Shown: positions 50,144 to 62,008, counted from the first letter of the stretch. The stretch is 64,000 nt of DNA from Bacillus sp. FJAT-28004 (GCF_001280845.1 NZ_LGHP01000001.1:3684418-3748417); one strand, 5' to 3'. The notes: generated by a model from the letters alone, not told the origin. Numbers and translations: made by a program.

Positions 50144-50895
50144 CCTGGGCCGAAGCCTCCGGACTTGGAGTTGCGCATCATATAGCCGAGACCGCGCCGA
50201 GTCATAATATATTCAGGACGACTTGGATCATCCTCAATTTTCTCGCGCAATCTTCTAATCGTAACATCTACCGTTCGCACGTCTCCGAAATACTCAAATC
50301 CCCATACTGCCTGAAGCAAATGCTCCCGCGTCATCACCTTGCCGCTGTTGCGGGCCATATAATAAACGAGCTCATACTCGCGATGTGTAAGATCAAGCGG
50401 TACGCCGTCTTTATAAACCACGTACATATCCGTATCCACAAATAGGTTAAACAGCTTAAAGCCTTGCTGCTCCTGCTCAGCAGAACTATCGGCATTACCT
50501 GAAGTATCGCCGCTTGCAGCTTCTTCTGTCTTTTGCTGCCTGCGCAGATGCGCCTTCACTCGCGCGAGCAGTTCTCTTGTGCTAAATGGTTTCGTTACAT
50601 AATCATCGGCACCCAGCTCAAGTCCAAGCACCTTATCAATTTCCGTATCCTTAGCCGTCAGCATAATAATTGGCATTTGCAGCTTGGCACGAACCTCACG
50701 GCATACATCCATACCGTCCTTTACAGGCAGCATCAAGTCTAGCAAAATCAGATCAGGAAGCTCCTCGAACGCAAGCCGAACCGCCTCGCCGCCATCGAAA
50801 GCGCAAATAACTTGATGCCCTTCCTTCTCCAAATTAAACTTTATAATATCTGCTATCGGCTGTTCGTCATCGACCACTAATATTTTTCCGTGCAT
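50140..50895 (-). CDS. walR: Response regulator WalR
   Basis: 251 aa OmpR-type regulator. Receiver domain with Asp53 ([12 protein letters not shown]) and Lys102 (DDYVTKPF), and the winged helix DNA-binding domain ([40 protein letters not shown]). Between them is an Ala/Ser/Asp/Glu-rich spacer (about 121-145, [20 protein letters not shown]), longer than in most WalR. Essential regulator of wall hydrolases. Confidence 0.95.
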   Translation of the reverse strand: MHGKILVVDDEQPIADIIKFNLEKEGHQVICAFDGGEAVRLAFEELPDLILLDLMLPVKDGMDVCREVRAKLQMPIIMLTAKDTEIDKVLGLELGADDYVTKPFSTRELLARVKAHLRRQQKTEEAASGDTSGNADSSAEQEQQGFKLFNLFVDTDMYVVYKDGVPLDLTHREYELVYYMARNSGKVMTREHLLQAVWGFEYFGDVRTVDVTIRRLREKIEDDPSRPEYIMTRRGLGYMMRNSKSGGFGPG

Positions 50896-51065
50896 CGCTA
50901 CACCCGCCCGTCGCTTGTCCTTTGTATTACCTTCTATTTTAACACTGTTATCCCTTCCTTCACAATGAAACTTCCCTCATGATGCAAGGTTTTTCCTCAG
51001 CTCTCCTCTACTGCATCAAACAGTCAATCAATCCATGTGCATCCATATCATTTTTTAACATAAAT

Positions 51066-51115
51066 AAAAAAAGGAGAAACACTCCGCCGTATGCGAAAGT
51101 GTTTCTCCTTTTTAG
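51066..51115. terminator. Terminator between the M23 gene and walR
   Basis: AAAAAGGAGAAACACT ... AGTGTTTCTCCTTTTT. It separates the M23 peptidase gene from the wal operon. Confidence 0.85.
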
Positions 51116-51129
51116 ATAATGGTTATATG

Positions 51130-52704
51130 TTATAAGTACTTTAATGGATTTTGTAAAACGCCGTCCTTGTGTACTTCAAAATGCAAATGAACGCCAGTAG
51201 AGTTGCCTGTACTGCCCATAATAGCAATCGTGTCACCCTTTTCAACGATATCTCCTACACTAGTCTTGTAAGAGCTGAGGTGGCCGTATACGGTTTGGTA
51301 GCCGTTTTTATGATTGATAATAACCGTCTTGCCTAGACCTGGCTTCGTACCTACAAACTCAACTTTTCCTGTATCGGAAGCAAGAATGCTCTTGTTACCA
51401 GTAAGGTCAATACCGTTATGCATACGTCCCCAACGTTTTCCGAACTTACTAGTCATTCTAGAACTCGTGACAGGCATCGCGAAACGTCCTGATCCTTCAC
51501 CCAAAACAACCTTCGTTCCTCGTTCAACGATTTTTGGAGTCGCTTCTTTAACAACTTCCTTTGTGAGAAGCTCTTCGGTTACTACATAACCGTTTTGCTT
51601 CACGATACGATAAGTCATCCGCTTAGAGCCAGCCGTACCATTCGAAATCGTCTTCGACTCGCCTACACGCATGCTCGCATTTTTCTTAATTTCAACTGGT
51701 GGTTCGATCGTTTCAACTTCAACTAAATTCTCGGTTGTCTTTACCGTGAGCTCCGGTTGGAGCACTGTTAGATCAAGAACATCGCCAATCGTTAGCTTAT
51801 CGTCTTTAATCCATGCGTTGTTCTTATAAATAACCTCTGGGGAAATATCATATTTCTGTGCGATACAGCCGACGCAATCGCCTTCTTGTACCGTATATTT
51901 AGTTGGTTGAATACTGCCTTGAACGAGCATCTTATAAATGGCTTCAGCTTCCATGATCTGCTCTGGATCGGTATCGATGGATTCCATCATAACAGCCTCG
52001 ATGAATTCAACCTCTGTAACTTCACGCCCAGGCTGCTTAGAGGCTGCCTTCGATTCAAGCGCTGGCTGCTCTGCATCTTTTGCATTGAACGAAAGTGACT
52101 TCACTTCCTTTGCTTCCTTCTTCGCTGAAGCAAGCTTAGGTGCAAACTTGCTTTGAACACGTAATAAAACTTCATCTGCCGTCTGTTGGTCTTTCACGAT
52201 GCCAATGACTTTTCCGTCAACCTTCACTTCGACACCAACAGCGTGAGAGGTAAACAACCCTTCAAGCTTGTCTAGCGTACCAGCAGTTTCAGGAGTTCCT
52301 TTGAATGCATGATCAGGCTCGTAGGTAATCGTTCCTGTATCAAGCACCATATTGATGCCTGGGTTAGCTTGCTGAACCTCTTCGGTTTCCAGCAAAACTA
52401 GCTGCTCTACTTCTTCTGGATCACTTACGGTTCCAACTGTTGTGCCATTCATATATACGTTATAAAATTCGACTGTGTTTGCTTGGACATATTGGATTCC
52501 GCTAAATCCGGCTACTGTGAGGAGTACGAGCGCCCCGCCCGCTAATTGAACCGGCTTTTTTCGCCAAAATGGCTTGTTTGCCTGTTCACTTGCGAATTGC
52601 TGCTGTGTCTTGCCATTCAAGTGTTGCGATCGGTCATGCCGAAAGTACTGAATCGCTTGATTCCATACTTTCTGAATCCGACTCTTGTCCCTGAAAACGG
52701 TCAT
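51130..52704 (-). CDS. M23 family peptidase with LysM and G5 domains
   Basis: 524 aa wall endopeptidase. One N-terminal helix (VQLAGGALVLLTVAGFSGIQ, about 52-72), an YabB-like region, a LysM (YTVQEGDCVGCIAQKYDISP, about 273-320), a G5 domain (about 325-400), and the C-terminal M23 domain with the metal residues in MHNGIDLTG (His, Asp) and HLHFE. Cuts peptide bridges of peptidoglycan. Lies upstream of the wal regulon, whose WalR commonly controls such enzymes. Separated by a terminator. Confidence 0.88.
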   Translation of the reverse strand: MTVFRDKSRIQKVWNQAIQYFRHDRSQHLNGKTQQQFASEQANKPFWRKKPVQLAGGALVLLTVAGFSGIQYVQANTVEFYNVYMNGTTVGTVSDPEEVEQLVLLETEEVQQANPGINMVLDTGTITYEPDHAFKGTPETAGTLDKLEGLFTSHAVGVEVKVDGKVIGIVKDQQTADEVLLRVQSKFAPKLASAKKEAKEVKSLSFNAKDAEQPALESKAASKQPGREVTEVEFIEAVMMESIDTDPEQIMEAEAIYKMLVQGSIQPTKYTVQEGDCVGCIAQKYDISPEVIYKNNAWIKDDKLTIGDVLDLTVLQPELTVKTTENLVEVETIEPPVEIKKNASMRVGESKTISNGTAGSKRMTYRIVKQNGYVVTEELLTKEVVKEATPKIVERGTKVVLGEGSGRFAMPVTSSRMTSKFGKRWGRMHNGIDLTGNKSILASDTGKVEFVGTKPGLGKTVIINHKNGYQTVYGHLSSYKTSVGDIVEKGDTIAIMGSTGNSTGVHLHFEVHKDGVLQNPLKYL

Positions 52705-52844
52705 GATTGTCTCCTTTTCGCGCTAATGCAACTTTTTTTCCGATTTCCGACATAAAAAAAGACGAATTATCCTGTCGGATCGTTCGCCTAATACTGTAAC
52801 ATATGCCCAACAATTGGAGCAACCTTTACACGCTATTCACAATA

Positions 52845-53525
52845 TTAATATTTTTTCAGAATCTCCATCATTTGCCCATATTCGGTCTTGTCGAGATGCT
52901 GTGCCATTATTTGTTGAATATCTGTCAACTCTTGTTCCGTCAGCCCGTTTTCGATATATTGAGAGATCGTTTGCCACGATTCCTGCGGTAATTTTGTCAT
53001 CAGCAGACTGAATAATTGTTCCTTATCCGCATCGCTCATTTGATCCTTTACCTCGGTCAAATCATCAGTCGTCATCGCCGTTTCTGTATTGTCTACACCT
53101 GCTGTTCCCTCTTCAACGCTGCCAACCTCAGGTTGTGTACCGCCGCCCGCTTCTGTACCTCCGCCTATACCAATATCGGTAAGCGGAGCATCGGTTGCCT
53201 GTCCAAATGCATCGACCGCTGCCGGAGGCTCAGCCTGCTCATTTCCTTCCGCATTTGTTGCCGGAGTATCTTCACCTTCAACTGAAGTCTTCTTCTCTTC
53301 TTTATCTACGATATCCGTCGTTACTAGCGGATCGGCTCCCCATAACTTGCCCCAAACGCCTGACATCGCCATCGGCGGCACTTCAAGCGGTAAATTGAAT
53401 TGTTTTAATATCGTCTCCACATAACTGGTTACAATATATCCCGTCGTCCAAATAGACAAGAAGCTGACTATTAAACCTGCTGCTACAATTTTCGCGAGCC
53501 ATTCTACTTTTTTCAACATACTCAC
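52845..53525 (-). CDS. Paenibacillus-type hypothetical membrane protein
   Basis: 226 aa. Helix LAKIVAAGLIVSFLSIWTTG (about 11-30), then a low-complexity Ala/Gly/Glu/Thr-rich region (about 75-145) and a helical C-terminus (LPQESWQTISQYIENGLTEQ, then ELTDIQQIMAQHL). No family assigned. The GTG at 53525 follows GAAGGG; an ATG at 53519 is also possible. In this spot similar proteins are often found between purA and the M23 gene. Confidence 0.6.
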   Translation of the reverse strand: MSMLKKVEWLAKIVAAGLIVSFLSIWTTGYIVTSYVETILKQFNLPLEVPPMAMSGVWGKLWGADPLVTTDIVDKEEKKTSVEGEDTPATNAEGNEQAEPPAAVDAFGQATDAPLTDIGIGGGTEAGGGTQPEVGSVEEGTAGVDNTETAMTTDDLTEVKDQMSDADKEQLFSLLMTKLPQESWQTISQYIENGLTEQELTDIQQIMAQHLDKTEYGQMMEILKKY

Positions 53526-53692
53526 ACCATTCCCTTCGTCCAGCAGCTGACAAAATACTATTTCACAGCTACAATTGCCATAATCTGTTACATACCATTA
53601 TGGTCAACATTAGGGACAGTCATTCTTCCAAACCCTATTAATTTCCTATTATTTGAGTGTTATAAAGCGAGTTTATAGCGTATTTATATAAC

Positions 53693-53724
53693 AAAAAAAG
53701 GATGGCCCGAAGGCCACCCTTTGT
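53693..53724 (-). terminator. Terminator of purA
   Basis: CAAAGGGTGGCC, loop TTCG, GGCCATCC on the minus strand, followed by TTTTTTT. Confidence 0.75.
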
Positions 53725-53734
53725 ATTAATCATT

Positions 53735-55054
<1,320 letters not shown>

Positions 55055-55135
55055 AAAATTACCGTCCCAATGCTATGTACACCAGCATTCCCTTCATGAA
55101 AGGGCCTGTGATACAAGTCAAAAGACAGCATTAAT

Positions 55136-55164
55136 AGTGTAGCAGTCCAACTTCGAGAAGTCAA
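55136..55164 (-). promoter_or_regulatory. SigA promoter of purA
   Basis: On the minus strand TTGACT (55164-55159), 17-base spacer, TACACT (55141-55136). Right distance for a leader of about 110 bases. Confidence 0.65.
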
Positions 55165-55165
55165 A

Positions 55166-55206
55166 CGAAAAACGAACAATTGCATAACTACCCATGCAAT
55201 TGTTCG
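55166..55206 (-). terminator. Terminator of dnaB
   Basis: CGAACAATTGCAT (55206-55194) and ATGCAATTGTTCG (55185-55173) on the minus strand, followed by TTTTTCGTTTG. Just after the dnaB stop and overlapping the purA promoter start. Confidence 0.7.
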
Positions 55207-55211
55207 GATAT

Positions 55212-56573
55212 TCATGATGCCTGCATCGGATCTTGATGCGCGCGATCAATACTTACGAATTTATTGTACTTTTTGAGAAAGACAAGCTCTACAGTACCTA
55301 CCGGTCCATTCCGCTGCTTAGCGATAATGATCTCGATAATATCTTTTTTCTCAGACTCTTTATCATAGTAATCATCCCTGTAAAGGAACGATACGATATC
55401 AGCATCTTGCTCGATTGATCCTGATTCCCGAAGGTCAGACATCATCGGACGCTTATCCTGCCGCTGCTCAACGCCCCGGCTTAACTGCGAAAGAGCAATT
55501 ACGGGAACCTCAAGCTCACGTGCGATTTGCTTCAACGTACGCGAAATTTCAGAAACCTCTTGCTGCCGATTCTCGCCCGCTTTGCCGCGGCCGGAGATCA
55601 GCTGCAAATAGTCTATCATGATCATGCCTAACCCTTTTTCCTTCTTCAAGCGACGGCATTTGGCGCGAATTTCTGCGACCGTAATACCCGGTGTATCATC
55701 AATAAAGATTTGTGCCTCCGAGAGCGATCCAATCGCCATCGTCAGCTTCTCCCAGTCATCGCCTTCAAGGTGTCCTGTCCGCATGCGCTGTGCATCTACG
55801 TTTGCTTCTGCGCAAATCATACGCTGTACAAGCTGTGCCGCTGACATCTCCAGGCTGAAGATCGCGACGGTCTCGCGTGCGCGAACGCCGACATTTTGTG
55901 CAACGTTAAGCGCGAATGCCGTTTTACCTACAGAAGGACGGGCAGCAACGATTATCAAGTCGCTTCGCTGGAAGCCCGCAGTCATCCGGTCAAGGTCGGT
56001 AAAGCCTGACGGAATGCCCGTCGTGCCTCCCTTGTCCTGATAAAGCTGCTCAACCTTCTCGAATACCTCCATCAGTACATCACGGATGGAGATGAACCCG
56101 CTGCCGGAGCGGCGGTTCGAAATTTCGAGAATTTTTTTCTCTGCATCACCGAGAAGTACGCCTACATCCTCCGAATTCGCATAACCATCGGATACGATGT
56201 TGGTCGCTGTACGAATAAGGCGTCTCAGCATCGACTTCTCTTCTACAATTTGTGCGTAATAGTCAACGTTTGCTGCGGTTGGTACCGAGTTGGCAAGCTT
56301 TGCCAAATAGCTGACTCCGCCAATTTCCTCAAGCAAATGCTGATCCTGCAAATGCGCCGTCAAGGTCACGAGATCAACCGGCTGGTTGTTCTCCGCGATC
56401 TCGACCATCGCCTCATATATTTGTCTGTGAGGACCGCTGTAGAAGTCTTCACTGCGCACCCGCTCCATTGCTGTAATCAAGGCTTCCGATTGCAGCAATA
56501 TAGCTCCGATGACAGCTTGTTCAGCTTCTAAGTTTTGCGGTGGAACACGATCAAACATCAATTCAGTGCTCAT
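55212..56573 (-). CDS. dnaB: Replicative DNA helicase DnaB (B. subtilis DnaC)
   Basis: 453 aa hexameric 5'-3' helicase of the replication fork. N-terminal domain about 1-150 (PPQNLEAEQAVIGAILLQSE), RecA-like motor from about 180 with Walker A ARPSVGKTA (211-219), Walker B MIMIDYLQLISG, DLRESGSIEQDADIVSFLYR. Located just downstream of rplI as in other Bacillota. Confidence 0.96.
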   Translation of the reverse strand: MSTELMFDRVPPQNLEAEQAVIGAILLQSEALITAMERVRSEDFYSGPHRQIYEAMVEIAENNQPVDLVTLTAHLQDQHLLEEIGGVSYLAKLANSVPTAANVDYYAQIVEEKSMLRRLIRTATNIVSDGYANSEDVGVLLGDAEKKILEISNRRSGSGFISIRDVLMEVFEKVEQLYQDKGGTTGIPSGFTDLDRMTAGFQRSDLIIVAARPSVGKTAFALNVAQNVGVRARETVAIFSLEMSAAQLVQRMICAEANVDAQRMRTGHLEGDDWEKLTMAIGSLSEAQIFIDDTPGITVAEIRAKCRRLKKEKGLGMIMIDYLQLISGRGKAGENRQQEVSEISRTLKQIARELEVPVIALSQLSRGVEQRQDKRPMMSDLRESGSIEQDADIVSFLYRDDYYDKESEKKDIIEIIIAKQRNGPVGTVELVFLKKYNKFVSIDRAHQDPMQAS

Positions 56574-56587
56574 GGGCCCCTCCTAAA

Positions 56588-56661
56588 AGGTTTGCGTAGC
56601 AAACCTACTTCGTAAGCATAAACTAAGGTTTTCGAAGAAAACCTACATCGTAAGCATATAC
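56588..56661. repeat. Tandem pair of hairpin-bearing 36-bp units between rplI and dnaB
   Basis: Two units (56588-56623, 56626-56661): AGGTTTGC-GTA-GCAAACCT and AGGTTTTC-GAA-GAAAACCT, each followed by ACTTCGTAAGCATAAAC / ACATCGTAAGCATATAC. One base pair of the stem differs in both strands (G-C in one, T-A in the other), which keeps the pairing. Confidence 0.65.
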
Positions 56662-56672
56662 TTTTGCCTGCT

Positions 56673-57116
56673 CTATTCTTCAGACGCCTGTACGCTCAGC
56701 TTCGCTTTCACTTCAGGATGAAGCTTTACAACGACCTGTGTAACGCCTAGCGTACGAATTGGATCTTCTAGCTCGATTTTGCGTTTATCTACTTTAATGC
56801 CTTGCGCTGCTAATGCTTCGCCAATTTGTTTGCTCGTAATGGCACCAAACAGTCTTCCGCCCTCGCCTGCTTTTGTCTTAATAACGATGGTCATCTCTTC
56901 AAGCTTCTTGCCTAGTTCTTGCGCGTCCTGTTTTTCCTTATCCTTACGCTTTTGCTCAGAAGCATGCTGAACCTCCAGCGTCTTTAGGTTGCCGTCTGAA
57001 GCTAACTTCGCGAGACCTTGTGGCAATAGAAAATTCCGTACATACCCTTCGGACAGATCCTTCACTTGCCCTTTTTTCCCTTGTCCTTTAACATCCTGCA
57101 AAAAGATTACTTTCAT
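56673..57116 (-). CDS. rplI: 50S ribosomal protein L9
   Basis: 147 aa. [20 protein letters not shown], then [16 protein letters not shown] is the conserved L9 N-terminus; the C-terminal domain ends [16 protein letters not shown]. Binds 23S rRNA near the L1 stalk. Start overlaps the gdpP stop by four bases. Confidence 0.97.
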   Translation of the reverse strand: MKVIFLQDVKGQGKKGQVKDLSEGYVRNFLLPQGLAKLASDGNLKTLEVQHASEQKRKDKEKQDAQELGKKLEEMTIVIKTKAGEGGRLFGAITSKQIGEALAAQGIKVDKRKIELEDPIRTLGVTQVVVKLHPEVKAKLSVQASEE

Positions 57117-59074
57117 TCAAATAACCCCTCTTCCTTTTCAATTTCGTCTAAAACTTGTTTCAGACGTTCGGCTACTTCCACTACTGATCCTTCAAGCTGA
57201 GCGGCAGCATTCGTCAAATGTCCGCCTCCGCCCATTCTCTCCATGACGACCTGCACATTCATATGACCCAGTGAACGTGCGCTAATGCCAATAAGTCCAT
57301 CAGAGCGCTCCCCGATGACGAAGGAAGCGAGTATATCCGTCATATTGAGCAGCGTATCCGCTGATTGCGCGATGAGCAGCTGCGAATATTTACGACCACT
57401 TTCGGTAACTGCAATGGCTACATGCTCATAGAGCACCTCGGCATGCTTAATAATTTCTGCTTTGCGCACGTATTCCTCAAGATCCTCTTTCAACATTCGC
57501 TGAATCATCATCGAGTCTGCCCCATTGCGGCGAAGGAACGATGCAGCTTCAAACGTTCTCGCACCTGTGCGAAGCGAGAAGCTCTTCGTATCTACCGTAA
57601 TTCCGGCAAGCAAAGCAGTCGATTCCCTTACATCAAGTACGACCCGATCATGAATATATTGCAGCAGCTCCGTTACGAGCTCACATGTTGATGAAGCGTA
57701 CGGCTCCATATAAATTAATATCGCATTCGCGATAAATTCCTCACTTCGGCGATGATGATCGACAACGACGATGCGGTCGGTCTGCGTGAGCAGCTTAGGC
57801 TCCTTAACCATAGACACCTTATGCGTATCAACAACAACAGCGAGCGTCTGAGGCGTTATCAATGCTGAGGCCTGCTCCGGCGAGACAAACCGTTTGGAGA
57901 GCTTCTCGTCTTCACGGATCAGCTCCATCATTTTCTGGATGGCCGGATTGACGCCTTCTAACACAATATAGGCTTCCTTGCCGAACAGCTGCGCCGCTTT
58001 CATGACGCCGATCGCTGCTCCTATCGCATCCATATCGGGCATTTTGTGCCCCATAATGACTACGTTGTGGCTCTCGCGTATCAAATCACGAAGGGCATGG
58101 GCGACCACCCGTGCGCGCACGCGCGTCCGCTTCTCCACTGCATTCGACTTGCCGCCGTAGAAGGACTGCCGGCTTCCAACCTTTACCGCCGCTTGGTCGC
58201 CGCCTCGTCCGAGCGCAATATCAAGACTCATATGCGCCCATTGGCCAAGCTCGATAATATGCTCAGCGCCTGCCGCAAAACCGATACTTAGCGTAACCGG
58301 TATTTTGTGATCGCCGGTAATTTCCCTAACCTCGTCAAGTACGACAAAACGAGATTGTTCAAGCTGTTTTAACGTTTTTTGATCGGTCACCAATAGAAAA
58401 CGATCAGAGGTGAGCCTTTTCAAATAAATATGATACTTCTGAGCCCATTCCGTAATTTCCGTAGTCACCTTCGCAAGCATAGAGCTTCGTTGGTGATCGT
58501 CCAAGCCCTGCGTAACTTCCTCCAAATTATCGATCATTACGATACCGATAACGAGCTTCTCATCATCGTATTTGCGGCCAAGCTGCCACAGATCCGTAAT
58601 GTTCTTCACATAGAGAATCCGTTCCTTCTGCTTAAAGATCAGCTGATAGACTTGTGAACCCACGGTTGCTTCAATGGTGCCTTCTCGTTCCTTCACTTGC
58701 TGCAATGATGGAAAAAGCTCCGCAAGCGGAACGCCGATGACGGTTTCCCGATCCACCATGCCAGCAATATAAGGATTATGCCATTCAACCATACGATCTT
58801 CGTTATATAAAATAATTCCGAAAGGAAGCTCGCTGACGACATCGTTTCCTGCCTTCTTAACCCGGTAGGACAACGTGCCTAGATACGATTTCAAATCTTT
58901 GCGGAAAGCACGTTCTGCCATTATGGTATAAAACAATACCAAGGCCGTGAGCAGTAATCCGAGCAGCCCAAGCAGCCACTCGAACCATGCAAGTCCCACC
59001 GACATGAGCACCATCAATGCAAAAGCCCACATTTGATGCATTCCGTGCCATCGTGTAACCAAAAACTTCGGCAT
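57113..59074 (-). CDS. gdpP: Cyclic-di-AMP phosphodiesterase GdpP (YybT)
   Basis: 653 aa. Two helices (about 12-52), a PAS domain (about 60-150), a degenerate GGDEF domain (about 170-310) and the DHH-DHHA1 phosphodiesterase with [33 protein letters not shown] and [13 protein letters not shown]. Breaks down c-di-AMP, affecting wall and osmotic homeostasis. Couples with rplI. Confidence 0.95.
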   Translation of the reverse strand: MPKFLVTRWHGMHQMWAFALMVLMSVGLAWFEWLLGLLGLLLTALVLFYTIMAERAFRKDLKSYLGTLSYRVKKAGNDVVSELPFGIILYNEDRMVEWHNPYIAGMVDRETVIGVPLAELFPSLQQVKEREGTIEATVGSQVYQLIFKQKERILYVKNITDLWQLGRKYDDEKLVIGIVMIDNLEEVTQGLDDHQRSSMLAKVTTEITEWAQKYHIYLKRLTSDRFLLVTDQKTLKQLEQSRFVVLDEVREITGDHKIPVTLSIGFAAGAEHIIELGQWAHMSLDIALGRGGDQAAVKVGSRQSFYGGKSNAVEKRTRVRARVVAHALRDLIRESHNVVIMGHKMPDMDAIGAAIGVMKAAQLFGKEAYIVLEGVNPAIQKMMELIREDEKLSKRFVSPEQASALITPQTLAVVVDTHKVSMVKEPKLLTQTDRIVVVDHHRRSEEFIANAILIYMEPYASSTCELVTELLQYIHDRVVLDVRESTALLAGITVDTKSFSLRTGARTFEAASFLRRNGADSMMIQRMLKEDLEEYVRKAEIIKHAEVLYEHVAIAVTESGRKYSQLLIAQSADTLLNMTDILASFVIGERSDGLIGISARSLGHMNVQVVMERMGGGGHLTNAAAQLEGSVVEVAERLKQVLDEIEKEEGLFE

Positions 59075-59092
59075 TCCCTATCCGCTCCTGTG

Positions 59093-60007
59093 CTATGGTT
59101 TCGTAAACGACTTGCGGATTGGAAAAGCAGTATCCAGCACACCTATTAAGCTAAGCGGCGGGATCAATAGCACCGGAATTGCAATAAGAATCGGTACCGC
59201 TTTGTTCCATCCTCGCTGATGAGCAAGGAAAAAGAAAAATCCGACAGCCTGAAACGCAAAAACATAACTAAGCAGAGGTACCAGGTTCATTAAAGCCACT
59301 GCAAAAAAAGAATCGCTCGTCGTTGACGAGAACAGCTCGATTACATAAGTAATTAAATAAATCACAACAAGCAAGCGAGGCAAACGCCACTCTCTAGCAC
59401 GCGTAAATCTAGGCACTTCCGGTCCGCCGCTCCACTTCACAGCTCTGCGAGCTACAAATTGCGAAATAGCAGTGATTGCGAAGGCGATAATAATAAAGGT
59501 CACAGGAATAGAATTGACCATCGTACGAGCCACAACTTCAGTTAGATCCGAATTCCATTCTGTAGGGAGTAACTGCTTCGTCATCAGTTCATCGACTGTT
59601 GACCTTATGAATGTTCTTAACTCTTTTATGAGTGAAATATTCAAGAATACCTCGAATATAATCAGCTCAAGCATCAACTGAGCAAGAACGACAACGCTGA
59701 CCGTCCGAAGGACCTTTGAGGCAGGCGCTTGTTTCATATACAAGTGGCCCATCACAATAGACGGAATGAGGAAAAACAATCCAATGATAAGCGTAGCTGG
59801 CCCGCCGATAATAAATGCCAGTACCCATACTGGAAGCAGATGCAGCACAAAAGATTTTGGTGACAGGATCGTATACAGCACGACATACGGCACCATAAGC
59901 AGCATCATGGTAATTACGTTAAAGAGTGGTACTAGAAGGGACAATAATAAAAGGAGTGCCGTACAGCTCCACAGCACTGGTTTCAAGCCGGTTCTCAAAC
60001 CGTTCAC
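59093..60007 (-). CDS. yybS: DUF2232 membrane protein (YybS)
   Basis: 304 aa with seven to eight helices, starting with LKPVLWSCTALLLLLSLLVP. Conserved YybS pattern in FALMNLVPLLSYVFAFQAVG-like C-terminus (VALMNLVPLLSYVFAFQAVG). Always upstream of gdpP in this group; the function is not known. 18 bases before gdpP. Confidence 0.9.
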   Translation of the reverse strand: MNGLRTGLKPVLWSCTALLLLLSLLVPLFNVITMMLLMVPYVVLYTILSPKSFVLHLLPVWVLAFIIGGPATLIIGLFFLIPSIVMGHLYMKQAPASKVLRTVSVVVLAQLMLELIIFEVFLNISLIKELRTFIRSTVDELMTKQLLPTEWNSDLTEVVARTMVNSIPVTFIIIAFAITAISQFVARRAVKWSGGPEVPRFTRAREWRLPRLLVVIYLITYVIELFSSTTSDSFFAVALMNLVPLLSYVFAFQAVGFFFFLAHQRGWNKAVPILIAIPVLLIPPLSLIGVLDTAFPIRKSFTKP

Positions 60008-60140
60008 CTCTTGCTTATATAATCTGGTTTCTTACGAAACTTTTACAACTCATTATAGCATAAAAGCTAAACATATCACGCACATTCCCATGGGCTTACT
60101 CTTTAGACGAACCGTCCACTTAGGCGTCTCCTATCAAAGA

Positions 60141-60173
60141 AAAAGACGGAACAGCAAGCTTATTCCGTCTTTT
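60141..60173. terminator. Terminator between the CBS gene and yybS
   Basis: AAAAGACGGAA, 11-base loop, TTCCGTCTTTT; works on either strand. Confidence 0.8.
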
Positions 60174-60239
60174 TCTTATTATATTGCCCTGCCCAGTTTG
60201 AAAATAGTACCTGAAGACGATCCCAATCGCTGCCGTTTC

Positions 60240-60668
60240 TTATTTATCATGCAGCACATTATGCGACTCCATAATAATTTTCTGACAGTAATCAATAATT
60301 TCGCTTCTGCGTACGATTCCGATAAAACGATTCATATCATCTACGACAGGCACAAAGTTTTGCACCTTCGCGAGCGATATTAAATCATCCATATTAGCAT
60401 CTATTCGTACCGTCTTATTGTTCATTCGAAGCGGTACATCGATTAGCTTCACCTTATTGGTTTGTTCCAGTGATAAGTCAGCATGATTTTTAAAATACCA
60501 TAACAAATCGCCTTCCGTAACCGTACCTGCATAACCGCCATCATCATTAATAATAGGCACCGCCGTGTAGCGATGGTATTCCATACGCTCTAGCGTCTGT
60601 CTTAATGTTACTTCCTGGGTGACACATACGACCTCTTGCTTCGGCAACAAAAAAAACGCGATATTCAT
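60240..60668 (-). CDS. CBS domain protein
   Basis: 142 aa, two CBS motifs: VTLRQTLERMEYHRYTAVPI, then INDDGGYAGTVTEGDLLWYF and DANMDDLISLAKVQNFVPVV, then DDMNRFIGIVRRSEIIDYCQ. Such pairs bind adenine nucleotides and sense energy or c-di-AMP state. Alone between yybS and an LCP gene. Confidence 0.88.
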   Translation of the reverse strand: MNIAFFLLPKQEVVCVTQEVTLRQTLERMEYHRYTAVPIINDDGGYAGTVTEGDLLWYFKNHADLSLEQTNKVKLIDVPLRMNNKTVRIDANMDDLISLAKVQNFVPVVDDMNRFIGIVRRSEIIDYCQKIIMESHNVLHDK

Positions 60669-60749
60669 CTTCCTTAAACCACTCCGTTCCGTTTGCTCTT
60701 TCCATTCCCATTGGCCCTAAGGCAGCAAGACGGCTCGGAGCAAACAGCA

Positions 60750-61802
60750 TTAAGGCTGCTTGGACGTCGCTTCGCTGCTTGATAGTGCACCTACATCTTT
60801 CACCTTATCTACTGTGTACTTATCGGGCAATATCAGACTGGAAGCAGGTGTATCTGCGTTTAACCAGTTCTTAATCATCTTCTGTACCTTCGCCAAATCG
60901 TCTTCATCGGCAAAATAATACCAAGCCCCGCCGCTTTTCAGGCGATGTCCATCACCAAGCAGCGAATGGCTGTAAATTTTGCGTTCCTTCGCCTGCAACA
61001 TGGTTTGACCAATGTCTATTAGCTGCTGCGGACGCATATCCGTACTGAAATTATCACCCATAATATCCATAAGCTCAGGAACTTTAGACCATTGATTCAT
61101 TTGCTTCGCTTTATCCATAAGAAGATTCAAGAAAATCTGATGCCGCTCTGTACGATTTATATCGCCGCCAGCATCCTCACGATAACGAACATAGTTGAGT
61201 GTATCTTTGCCATTGTAGGTGTCCTGACCTGCTTTAATGACAAATTTCTCATGATCTGCATCATCGTTGACCATATCTTCTTCGATAGGGAGCGAGATTC
61301 CGCCAAGCGTGTCAATCACGTTGCGAAATCCTTCGAAGTTAATAGACGCGTAATACTGAATAGGCGTATCTAAAAACTTCTCAACCGTATCCATCGCCAT
61401 TCCCGCACCGCCAAATGCATAAGCATGCGTAATCTTATCCTGTTTATTCTTACCGACAATGTCTACATACGTATCACGCGGTATAGAGATCATAAGCAGC
61501 TCGCCGTCATTCGGACGAACAACCGTATAAATCATCGTATCCGACCGGCCAGTTTCCTTGCCGCGTTGGTCAACGCCAAGCAGCAATACGGAGAATGGAT
61601 CTTGTTTCTTATTAATTGTACTCACCGGGACGGGTTCCCGTCCATCGATAGGTTTATAAGATTGCTCGAGCTGCTTCTTCACATGACCTTCAAGAAACCA
61701 ATCAAACCCTAGCATAGCCAAGGTCCCTCTGTTGAAAAAACCGACAACTGCAAGAATAACCACTGCAGCTGATGCCGCATATAACCATCTACGTTTATTC
61801 AT
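60750..61802 (-). CDS. LCP (LytR-CpsA-Psr) family protein
   Basis: 350 aa, one N-terminal helix (LYAASAAVVILAVVGFF, about 7-23) and the LCP catalytic core: FSVLLLGVDQRGKETGRSDT, MISIPRDTYVDI, and GGDINRTERHQIFL, with Arg/Asp that bind the polyprenyl phosphate. Attaches teichoic acids or other glycans to the wall. Confidence 0.93.
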   Translation of the reverse strand: MNKRRWLYAASAAVVILAVVGFFNRGTLAMLGFDWFLEGHVKKQLEQSYKPIDGREPVPVSTINKKQDPFSVLLLGVDQRGKETGRSDTMIYTVVRPNDGELLMISIPRDTYVDIVGKNKQDKITHAYAFGGAGMAMDTVEKFLDTPIQYYASINFEGFRNVIDTLGGISLPIEEDMVNDDADHEKFVIKAGQDTYNGKDTLNYVRYREDAGGDINRTERHQIFLNLLMDKAKQMNQWSKVPELMDIMGDNFSTDMRPQQLIDIGQTMLQAKERKIYSHSLLGDGHRLKSGGAWYYFADEDDLAKVQKMIKNWLNADTPASSLILPDKYTVDKVKDVGALSSSEATSKQP

Positions 61803-62008
61803 AATATGATGACTTCTCCTATCTTATCAATTCTTTTATAATTACGCATTCTTTAGTTTAGACGATAATTTGTCGAAACAGGTTACAAACCTTTTACAAT
61901 GTTTTGATACCATTTTTGGATAATATTTTATAAAATAAAAAGGTCTATGGAAAAAGTATGACGAATACAATCATTGCAATAGTAGGTAAAATAGAAAGGG
62001 TGAATCTC

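Noticed and set aside
52705..52844. Possible c-di-AMP (ydaO-type) riboswitch before the M23 peptidase gene
   Set aside because: The region is too short and lacks the conserved stems and GGGGGAGGC-like core.
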